The notes under the pieces: model-generated | Seen by the model: the letters and a program-made list of their open reading frames with translations, nothing else | Databases searched by the model: none | What the model was told of the DNA's origin: nothing | Position numbers and translations under genes: made by a program | Shown here: positions 24,373 to 35,100 of the stretch, one piece after another | Layout of the letters: every line of letters starts with the position of its first letter | Position numbering within the stretch: position 1 is the first letter of the stretch | From: Ptychodera flava | Taxonomy: Eukaryota; Hemichordata; Enteropneusta; Ptychoderidae | DNA: 64,000 bases | NCBI RefSeq assembly: GCF_041260155.1 | Contig: NC_091947.1 | Coordinates: 32,497,528-32,561,527, forward strand | Direction of reading: 5' to 3'

Positions 24373-26395
24373 ACACCTCCCTCCATTAATCGTCCGTATA
24401 AACTAATTCTATGGTAAATTTTGAGGGATGCGGCACGCGCGATATGAGTGGATCTACTGCTCCGTAGTACACTTGACGTCCCTTGCGTTGGCACGAAGCC
24501 AATTAATTTTCAGTGCAGTACAAACAAACTTCGCTGAATGTTTTCAATTTAATTAGTTTTTTTAAATAAAAATCAATTGCATCAGCAGTTTTAAGTGACA
24601 AAGCAAGAAACTATATTTGATAGACTGCATAGAAATAATGAAAATTATCTACAGTTGAAGATACTATTCAGTTACAAGGCCTACGTGTTTCTTATGAAAA
24701 TTTAATGGCGTTCATACATTTTCAGATTTTTTCGAGATAAAAGTCATGAAATGTGACAAAATAGTTCCAGATTTTGTTTAATTATTACTTTCACTTGAAC
24801 CATGCATTTAATAGAAGTGTGAGCTTGTGAGACCGAAGGCTGGACTTCGGTAGAGTGTAAAGAAGAGAAGGTATGACATGACAAATCGGCGAGAAGTGCA
24901 ATTTAACCCTCAAGGTATTTCCTAAAATGATTTATTTTTCATTTTTGCCTACATGCCCGCGTGTAGACAATGAAGGCTTAGGAAACTCATGACATAACAC
25001 GAGTCGCGGAACAGATTAATATAGTGACTTGAAGTAATAGTGCCAGGGATAGAAAAGAACTGTCTTATTGTATTTGCTTTTCTTTTTGTTAGTCGATTGT
25101 GTTTTGGCAAAATTCTTCTACATTTGTACTTAAATAATAAAACTTAGTGTAAGTTTTGGCCCAAAACTATGGATTCTTCTTTGTCTATTTATTCAACATT
25201 ATTCAACTATTTGTTATTCAATTATTGTTTCTTTATCGGTCTTTTTACGACTGGAAAGTTAACGCATTGTAGAGTTGGACAAGACACATTGACTTGTAGC
25301 TACCAGCTTACGAAAAATTGCCGAGAGCATGAAATATTCTACCAGACATCTTCCAATGTGACTTTACGGTCATGCATGATTTTTACATCAGCAGGAGTTG
25401 ATCAAAATTATTAATTAATATCATTAGATGATTATGCAATATCATAATTTGTAAAGGAGCAGTTTATTCATTTTATCTTCATGGAGTAATATCCTTTACC
25501 GTGTCCATATCATATTTTACTGTGAGTAATGACATGTTTTTTCATTAAAAATTGTAGATTGTCTTCGTGGATGTACAAACGTGTGATCAATTAAAACTTT
25601 ATCGTGTGGTACAGAAGTTTAGCAAACATTGACTGAAACGTGTTGACCAAATTCAGGGTCACCCAGAAGAATAACCAAGAAATCTCATCAGTATTTTTTC
25701 CTTTAATTTGTAATCCGCAATTCGCTTCACCCAATATGTGTTGTGTATCGTTCGCTTTTATGTTTAAACAGAAAGTCGCGGATTGACAGTGTAAATTGAT
25801 TCTGAAATTAAAGAAAATATAATTTCCATCAGGTCGTACAGAGAGAGCGACGTTAGAGCTCTACAACGATTTTCACGATAACAGAATGACACATGCTTAT
25901 TAAAACATCGGTTCCCTAGAATGACGTACTGAATACGTTCAAGTCCACTTAGTCCACAATAAAAGTCACGGTACAGTAGTTATTCTGCAGTAAACGATAC
26001 TCGTAACGATGTGTTTAGTTGTAAATGTTACTTTATGCGTTGAAAAGGAAAAAAATTCTGACACAACATGCATGTGCCATGATTCACATGGTAAAACTGA
26101 CGATACTGTATAGCTTGACAATGTAAAGGATGAAGGATTGACCACTATCTTTGGAAGGGGTGACCACGATGCAACCGTGCAGTTTTAGCGATCCCAACTA
26201 TGACAAATATTATATGTCGAATGGATGCATATTAGTTTTCTCCGATTAAAAAAAATTACAAAACGTTTTTCGTCCTGGGTTTTTCGAATTTTTCACCACC
26301 CCTCTATTACATTTTTCGATCGATCCATAAAGGAAAGACATTCTAAGAATATCAATAGATAAATGGTAGAATCTCGGTATTTGTAGCAATCAACG
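24373..26395. other. Intergenic DNA downstream of the FAXC-like gene
   Basis: AT-rich, no exon recognised. The part nearest 26395 is expected to be the 3' UTR of the minus-strand FAXC-like gene. Confidence 0.5.
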
Positions 26396-29300
26396 TTATT
26401 CTTTGTCTTCCTTTTTCATCACAGAAGGGTCTGTATCTGGACATTCGATGAAGGATCTGAGTTCTCTATCTCCCAAAATGCACTGCTCCCAATCGGGCCA
26501 AAACCTTTCTTTCATCCTGTAGCAGTATTCTTCAAGATTTTTGCAATCACCTGAAAAAGAATCAGAATAACGTGTGGATGTTATAATCCGACCGAGTTGT
26601 TTCTTCAACTTATACACGTCCGGGTGTACAGTTGTCGCATCACGCTAGTAATTTGTACATTCGATAGAAATTTTGTCATTCAGATTCTCTTGTTTTCTCT
26701 GTTTGTAGGCGATTTCAGTCTCAAAAACGCTTTCCCTTGCCTTTTCAACCCTAAATGATCTTCAGAAAGAGTGACGCCACCTAACGGCAGCAAATGAGCG
26801 ACCGTAGAAGGTCAATGCAAATATCCAGCAGGTCTTCGGTCAATTCTTCAAATCGAATATACAAGTGGCTTTGAAGACTTACATGTACTTATGTACACAA
26901 TTATACATATACTGCAGTTTTGGTAAGACGTTAGGCCTGAAATGGCTAAATTGCTTTGCAACAATGTCAAAACTCAAGGTTATCCATCTCCAAATAATGA
27001 GACGTCAAACGCCTGCTTAACTACCAGAAAACTGATACAAAGTGGCGGCAATATGTGATATGTCTGATAAGGGGCTAGGGAGGTTTGTGAGTAAAACAAA
27101 AGTCGCTGACCTGTTAAAATTTAACAAATTGAATTATTTTGAAACTATTGTGCTTCTTTAGTTTAGTATACAGAATATGCGGCTTTATGAAGATTATAAA
27201 TGGTCATAAGGAAAAGTAAAAGACTTAAAAATACTACGATTGTAATTTTTATATCTTTTTATGCCAATAAAAATGCCATCAATGTCCTGGCAAAGGTTCC
27301 ATAATAAAACGAGTTATAATTCGTTGGTTGATGAAAGTAGGTTTGTCTTTGTCGCAAAAAAAAAACCTGAGACGGTGAATCTGTTGAAGTAACAACAGAT
27401 GCATGCATGGGGTTGACAGATTGTACACCTTGCAACTGGTTGCATTGTTGAAAGTATGACAATCCTTACCTTTCACGAGAGCCTCTTGCGGAGTGGCTGG
27501 ACTTTGCCAAACAAATTGTGATAAAAGACCAAAGACAGCGCAGTCTTCTTCACAAGGTTCGTCTCCAAATAGAAAACACTTGTCACCTGAAAAAAAATGA
27601 AATGTGAATGAGATACGTAACAACTTGCATTTTCATGAGGCAGAGCATGATTTCCGCTTCGCGAACCAATGAAAAAAATCTCTTTAGGTTACCTCTTTAG
27701 GTAAATTTTTCACGGTGACCCGTGGAACAGATGTGCGCCTAACAGGCTGCCCCTACACAGAAGCTGTCTTGAAAAGTTCTGTTTTCCACATCCATTGCAC
27801 GCGGAAGGACTTATTGCTCATACCAGTGGATGTTTAAATACCCAGTGACCCATGCTGTTGTACTCAGTGGACATCAGTTTCGACATTTGATCTTATTTTA
27901 CAAGTTTTCCGGACCAGGCCATGCTGGATTGGACTATGTACGTAAACACCATTTCACTCGTTCAGCAGTTTGTTGCCAGCTCATATTCGATTAGCCCCGG
28001 ACATTCGCACCTTCAGATCTATGCTTAAGGCTCATTTCTTCAAGAGAGCTTACCTGTGACCTAGTGTAAAGCGCAAGTGAACACTGCTGATGGATACTAG
28101 GCGCTATACAAATTATTTATAGTGTGTATAGTGTAACGCAGAGCTGTTGTCGTAAAGGGGGATGTAATTTACGACGATGGCAATATGACAGCTCTAGATG
28201 TCGTTCGTTATTTAAATAGACTGTCTTTCCTTCGTATGCACATAAGTGATGTTTATTCACCAAAATGAGGACCCGATCTCCGATGAATGTCACAAAACGA
28301 TTGAATTTTCATAATTGTATGTCAGCAAACGAGCATAATAATTTCAGTAATATGAGGCGCTGTTAAGGTTGGGTGATCTCAAATGTAGATAGGAAGTGAT
28401 CAGAAACTAAGTAGAATATGTTGTACCTTTTCTTAAGAACAGGTCAATATGTCTGATTGAAGAGATAAAATTGACGTGAATTCGAAGGAACCATGAATGC
28501 TGGAAGTGATCATGATGAGCAATCAACAAACCTACCAAGGAAGACAGACAGTGCTCGAATGTCCTTTTCAGCGATATGGTAGATTTCCTCCTTGCTGTGC
28601 CGGCCAATTCCATGACCATGCATGTTCTTCTTGGCGCCATTTTTCAGATATGTTGCTATCACCCATGTGTAGATGAAACTGTTCGGAGCTAGTGTCTCGA
28701 ATTTCGTTTGCTTGTCGAACCATCTCGAATATACCAAAGACCTGATGCGAATAACTAATTGACATTTTAAATAGTCCTGAACCCATTCTTCAAAATACGC
28801 AAGTCAAGTATGACCTAGACGGCGATTTTCAAAATGTATTAGTTGCACGGCAGGCATTAAGGCAAGAAGAAACTGTACATTTTTAACTTTTACTCGAACT
28901 TCCCTGACGAAAAACCTATTTATTCTCTTTCATAACTGAGAATAAAAGCCAGGGCCAGTAACCGTGTAAATGTTGGTGTTTGAAACAAATCACCTAAATT
29001 GCATGATATTTTAACTTCAAATCGGTATCCACAATGCTATGGGGGCTTAAATTTGTCTACCTTCACAAAACAAGGCGGTGAACACCTCGTTTGCTGGATA
29101 AGTTTCAAAATGAGTCCCATGCGAGGTAGAGTAAAATTTTCAGAATCCAAATATGTGTCCCCAGAGGCACAGGCTGCCTTAACTTTCTATGTCAGTAATG
29201 ATGTATACAGAATGTGTTTCGTACTCTTTTCAGCGTGTTGAAGTATATAATTATTTTGTTAATTAGAGAAATATCCATCGAACGAGAATCGTAAATTAGC

Positions 29301-31464
29301 GGTTATATTTTGGGTTTCCTCAAACACATTTTCTCTCAGACTCAAATTTACTCAGTTAATTTTTCTACCACAGTCTTAATTAATACATAATATCTGATGG
29401 GGAGAACATAAACATAAGAGCGCTGCTAAAAACTTTTGTACGATACGAAATAATACAGCTACTGAGGTTTTAACTATATTTACTCCTGCGATGACACCAA
29501 CAATGTCACAATTTGACAAAGGCAACACCAAATTATGAATAATGTGTTTACCAGAAAAGGTTTTCCTCAACCATCTTCTGGAACGCCCTTGCAATGGCTC
29601 TGTCTGTGGGACTTAAATGACTGTTGAGATCGACGTTGAATTTTTTGTTGAGAAAGTCAATGATGAAACTGGTGTCGTTAACCACCTCTCCGTTGAATTC
29701 TATCCATGGAATTTTACCTTTTGATGATGTCTTGGTACCATGGACACTCTGACAACGACAAAAGAACTAGCAATAACATTTTTATATATTTAAACGTCAG
29801 CTGAAAGTATAAATGCGGTTTTCACGAGTTATTGTTTTAACACTCTTTTGTAAGGACAATGTGTCACGCCAACATGTTTTGACACTTTGAATACAACTGT
29901 ATGGTAGTAATATGAGCAGTTACCCTTTTAATCGGACTTTGTGCTATCAGCTACCATGACCTACGATACAGTTTACCCACACATGTAAGATTCCATCTAC
30001 ATATACAACCCTTTTCAGGATTAGAGCGCGAAGCCACTGCAGTGAACTGCAATAAAACTGCTCACACTAATTAGTTTCAGCTGTAGCCAGCTGGCAAAGT
30101 CGACAACATTGTATGTCCCATGCAGACAGTTTGTCTGGGGAAGTTGAAATAAAAAAGATTTGTACATGGACCAGTGCATGGTAATGTTACATTGTATATT
30201 AATCTTGAACACAGGGTGCCAATCGTAAACTCTCATTTACAACTCGAGCCTCAGACAGAGCTAGTTTTGCCTTTGTACAAGCAGACTTTTTGGTCTTTAT
30301 CAAGTAGCCTTGTTCAACACCAAAGTGGCCACGGCTACAGCTGAAACTAATTAGTGTAAGCAGTTTTATTGCAGTTCACTGCAGTGGCTTCGAGCTCTAA
30401 TTCTGAAAAGGGTTGTATATGTGTAGTAACGGTTATTGACTGGATACATATATACGTACCTACGTACTTACACACACAGACATACACAGACACACACATA
30501 TATGTATTATTCATTATGTAATGTAAAAATATTATTTTGTATGAAAGACGTCGGTATTATAAAAATGTTGATTTACTCACCACATATGGGATGTTTGCAA
30601 ATCTCAAGTAAGTTTCCAGTTTGATAGGAAATGGTGAAATACTAGGTGCATATTTACCACGACCGATCTGATGAAGCACGACGGTGTCTCTGGGAAATCC
30701 TTTCTTATTGCTGAAAAGTAATTTAAAAGTATTTAGCTTGAAACATTGTTTGTGGAATAAGTAACCTGTCTAATTTAATCTTGGAGGACGGTGGCATGTC
30801 TCAGATGGCAATGGTCGGTCCTTACCGTATTTGTGTTCACGTTGGCTGCGTTAAATTATGTGTTTACTACTACGTCAATATAAAATATGTGATAACAAAT
30901 ATTGCTCAAATTAAACACTGGCATGTTTATTGAAAGCCAATTCCTCTTGCTTTGAAAAGTGGGCTTCGTTTGTTGCTGTCTTCACAGTCCGAGACTGCAG
31001 TGACATCTATCTGTAATTATTGCTATTTCAATGAAATTCAGGGATTATTTCCCAATATCCGATATAAACTTGAAATTTAAGAGCCGACAAAGCATAAAAC
31101 ATGGGAATGAAAAGCGCTGTCTATTGACAGTTGTGGGTCCGTAGCTGTGACGGTGGAATTCTGATAGGTTTTCTGTCGTATACGTCCTGATTTTGACTTA
31201 AACTTCTTCTCACGCCGCTTGCACAAAAGAAAACAAAACACGTTAAAAACCAACACAACGGGTATGGACTCAGCAACCCATGGACACAGTGGCCTCACCT
31301 TTAAACAGTTAACAGAGAGTCTTTGTGTGCGCGTCAGCATAATGTTCACGTAGAGAAAGAGCTAGAAAATACCGTGTGTCTGCATTAATTACAAATCACA
31401 TCTAATCACAAAGTAAGCATGTCAGATACCTGCGTGCAGACGATTCTCTCGAGCTAGAAGCCAT
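26396..31464 (-). CDS. FAXC: FAXC/failed-axon-connections-like GST-fold protein, six exons, complete
   Basis: Exons in coding order: 31464-31430, 30710-30581, 29748-29552, 28741-28536, 27586-27470, 26550-26396. Phases fit and give 279 residues. The family has metaxin/GST-type N- and C-terminal folds. Fly Fax acts in axon guidance; a catalytic GST role is not established. Visible marks are APSISPFPIKLETYLRFANI (thioredoxin-like start), SSKGKIPWIEFNGE, IIDFLNKKFNVDLN, LSPTDRAIARAFQKMVEENL, NMHGHGIGRHSKEEIY and RMKERFWPDWE near the C-terminus, all strongly FAXC-like. Vertebrate FAXC has a longer N-terminus with a membrane segment; here exon 1 gives only MASSSRESSAR and then joins the GST part, so the protein looks cytosolic. 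It is head-to-head with the FAXDC2-like gene. The upstream limit of exon 1 (UTR) is unknown. Confidence 0.92.
27930..28130 (+). mobile_element. 5'-truncated LINE (CR1/L2-like) 3' end
   Basis: A short remnant encodes LAPDIRTFRSMLKAHFFKRA and a stop, the usual C-terminal end of CR1/L2/Jockey-type reverse-transcriptase ORFs. It is followed by a short 3' tail containing TAGGCGCTATACAAATTATT, also typical. It lies antisense in the FAXC-like intron 4. Confidence 0.7.
29997..30426. mobile_element. 430-bp MITE with about 95-bp inverted ends
   Basis: The left end 29997-30093 and right end 30333-30426 are inverted copies with few mismatches. Both carry TACAACCCTTTTCAG, AAGCCACTGCAGTGAACTGC and AATTAGTTTCAGCTGTAGCC-type blocks. 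It has no coding capacity and lies in intron 2 of the FAXC-like gene. The superfamily is unclear, and the boundary with a possible TA duplication is ambiguous. Confidence 0.85.
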
Positions 31465-32185
31465 GATGATGCAGTCAGCAGTACCAGGGAATAAAATTGC
31501 CGATTCACACTTTTATCTTGACCTCACAGTGCCCTACATTTTGCCGATACAAAGTACAAAGTTCAGAGCATTTCGCTACTAATGAATATTCATTTCTTGT
31601 GATCACATGAATGCTGGGCAGCGCAGCGCAGTGTCTAAAATAGTGAACTATCTGTGTACCCCATCACAAAATTCCGCTACCATATAGAATGTTGAAATAG
31701 CACACTTACAGAAATATGTCCCCGACAAAGAAACATCTTGTATAGGTACTCAACGATGTGAAATTACCAATGTACGATAAATTCTGAAACAAATTATAAA
31801 ATTATAACGAACACGAAAATTATCGTTGAGTTTTGAGCAGTCAGATCGAATCTCTTCGATCGAACAAAACAGAAGCCAAATAAATAATCATCACTGTTGA
31901 TAACGTTATCTACTTAACACTGAACCAAAAATTATCTGAGTGCCAATACAACATGTTGAATGTGCCTTGTCGTTAAATTTACTAAAATGAGATTTGCTAT
32001 TGCCAGAAAAGATGTTGTTATCTTTTTGCATACAACCGCGGCAAAGCAAGTGCATAGTGTAAGATGGAAGTGCGTAGCACACTCTTCCGGTGTACATTGG
32101 ACCAATCCTTGCACTGTGAACCCATACTCTTGATATCACCAACAACATAGAAGGGCGTGACAACACGGGGCTCATCTAAGCAAAC
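31465..32185. promoter_or_regulatory. Shared 721-bp intergenic space between divergent FAXC-like and FAXDC2-like genes
   Basis: The start codons at 31464 (minus) and 32186 (plus) point away from each other with only 721 bp between. This space must therefore hold both promoters or a bidirectional one. I see no convincing TATA box at either start. The FAXDC2 start is in a strong context, AAACATGGCGGCAG. Confidence 0.55.
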
Positions 32186-35100
32186 ATGGCGGCAGACGAG
32201 TCACTCACTGCCATCGATGTGATCAATTCTCCGCTGTTGCAGACTTCCTGGGGTAAAATCTACCGTTTCTTCGGTGAAAGCGAATTCCTTATGTTTTCAG
32301 TTGGTGAGTATATTATGGATACGATGGTGGTACATGAAAAGGCAATGGATGGCATTTGTTCTGGTGATAAAACGATCTGTGTTTCTCTCTCTCTAAATAA
32401 GAGATAAGCAAACTCTGTAGTAAAAACCTATCAACCAGTCGATGCATTTCTGTACACGGGTCGCATCACAACTATCACAACTATCCTGACTATCGCAGCC
32501 GATAAACCTGTGCATTTTAGAGTCTGATGCACAGGGTATTGAAGCCATGCGTTATTGTTGTCGTGTTGACTCAAAAGCACAAAACATACACTGTAAAAAT
32601 AGCGGACGCTAGACGCGTCTTTACGCGTTCAAAATGTACATGTCGGTGTTCAAATTTGAACGGCTAGTGTTCATATTGTTAACACTAGTGTTCATAATAT
32701 TAACAATGATGTTCTAAACCTGAACACTATGTGTTAACAACGATCTCCTTCAAGTGTTCAAAAACTCAGCATCACAGAAATTTTACAATACTCTGAAACA
32801 ATTAACAGTCTTTTGTGTTTTTTTCTTTACAATGGCTATATTAAATTTACTATTGCTTCACTGTCCGGCAAAAGTACACGGATTTTGGTGTAACGAATTT
32901 CACACTAAGTGAAAATTATTTCCGGCCTACAATTGCTGAAAGCATGTTTTTTTTAAAAATGAAGTATACAAAATAATTTTACACGTTTATTACGGGTTGA
33001 AAGTTTAAAAATTAGAAAGAAAATCAGAAAACCACCATGAACGTTTTAATTTAACATCGGCGTGCAAGGGGCGTTCTACTTCTTAACACTTAGTGTTCAA
33101 GTTTGGTGTCTTTTCCTATCCCATGATGCATCAAAACGGAAGTTGCGACATTTTCTTGTAAGCGCACCCTGAAGTCGTGATCGTGCGGAAGCAAGACCAG
33201 AAAGGGTAAGTTTCCTCTCCAAAATAGTAAAAGGTATTCGATTTTTGAAGCATCTATATTATCGTCCTTTGAAATTAATTGTATTGTACCTTTAAATAGC
33301 TTAACTACGTGAAAAAACCTTTTTTCTTTCAGTGGCTGCTATACCAACAACTAGCTGTGAATACGCAGTGGTACTTTTGGCCATGGCGTATCGATCGATC
33401 TCACTCGGGTCAAGGGTCATCACAATACAACTGTAGTGATAACCCTTGACCTGAGCGCGATCGATACGCCTTGCATAGTACCGCTGCGTAATCACAGCTA
33501 ACATATGTCTTTTAGTAAACACAATCGCATGTAAAACATCAGTTTAACATCGTAGAATATACAATGTATTGTTTCAGCATATGAGAGTTTGGCTTTTTAA
33601 TTTTAATCAATTGATCACAAGAAGCAGCAAATATTTTGTAACAGTTTTGAAGAGAGGCACTGTATATGAAAGTCTCCACTTTTCCTTATGATAATCAGCC
33701 CCTTGTCTTTCATTTAAAGTTTCATCTCGCCATATTACCTATTGTTGCATTTTTCAGGATGTAAAAAGTTGGATTTAACTGAAAATCGAAGAGTTGTTAT
33801 AGAAGCTGGTGGTACAGATGAGTGTAGAGGTAGCTGTATGGAAACAAGCTTGAGAAACTCAGCTCATCTCTAATGTAGATTTAAACTTCCAAGGGTCAGT
33901 AACTGAATTTTGATAAATTTCTGTATTTTTGTTCTGAATTAATCTAAGCTTTGGTAGCATGCTATGATCAACTAAATGTTGCTGGGGAATGAGCTTTCAC
34001 AGACGTGTAGTCTCCCTTATTTAAATTAAAGCTGAAACAAAGCGACAGACCATTCAGAGTAAAAATGTCCACTCTGAATTACTGATTTTTCTGAAATTTC
34101 CACTCTGAATTTTCTGTCACTTTCTGCTTCAATTTTTCATCCCCCCCCCTTGCATCTGATGAAGGAGACTTCACGTACTTTGAAAGCTTATGCCCTTGTA
34201 ACATTTAGTTGATCATAGCCTGCTACCAAACCGTAAATTATTTTGTATTGTAGCTCAACACGTCTCTTGTACTTAGCAACTGGTTTTTAGCTTTGCTGTC
34301 AGCTAAATAGGTGGATGTGTAGCATTGTCCTCGAATTTGTACTTCCAAAGGTTTTTCTTCAAAACAGCCTGTGCGAATCCTTAAATATTTGGATTACAGG
34401 TCCCAAGGGATTACCCTAATCAGATATGTTCAAATTATGATGAAATATGCAACTGTATATTTTTGAGGCTAATTTTGCTATTTTTTGGAAAAAATCTTCT
34501 TCTCTTTTACTGACATCTTCAATATTTTGTAAACATGTCTCTAAAAATGACCATCGTCAAATTTGTGCTAGTTGTGATGAAATACTCAAATTTTTATATT
34601 TCATGGCAATTTTTGTCATATTTGGTCAAACAATCTTTAAAAAATCTTTTTCAAAACTGCTAATCGAACAGCTTTGATATTTAGGACATAGATCTCTCTA
34701 CTGGTAGTCTTTTTCAGATTGTTAAAATTATGCAGAAATTTGCAACTTTGTGTTTTTTGGCATTAAAGACATTTCAGACATTTTTAAGACTGTACATTGG
34801 GAATTACCAAAATGTGATATATTCAAGTTATGATGAAATGTTCATTTTTTCATTTTAAGGGTGATTTTTACCATTTTTTAATAAAACAAAATTGTATAAA
34901 AATTAATACCAGGGTACACCAGAATTTGAAAGGTTTTTACGAATATGTTTTAAATTTCTGAGAGGTATATTTTTGAAATGTCACCCATTTATTTCAGGGT
35001 TTATTTAAAGATATTACAAACAAACTAACCTTTTTTTATGAAGGACTTTGTTGGACAATAAATATGTTTTACCCTGCCAAGGACCCACTTCCCCCACTTT

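Noticed and set aside
28407-28786. Overlapping minus-strand ORFs in three frames at 28.4-28.8 kb
   Set aside because: Only the frame containing NMHGHGIGRHSKEEIY is FAXC-like and in phase; the other two are shadows.
31077-31349. Minus-strand ORF with a hydrophobic stretch (VVLVFNVFCFLLCKRREKK), as an alternative first exon giving FAXC its membrane anchor
   Set aside because: Position and orientation are attractive, but no good donor in this frame has phase 2, which exon 2 needs. Its only strong donors are phase 0 or 1.
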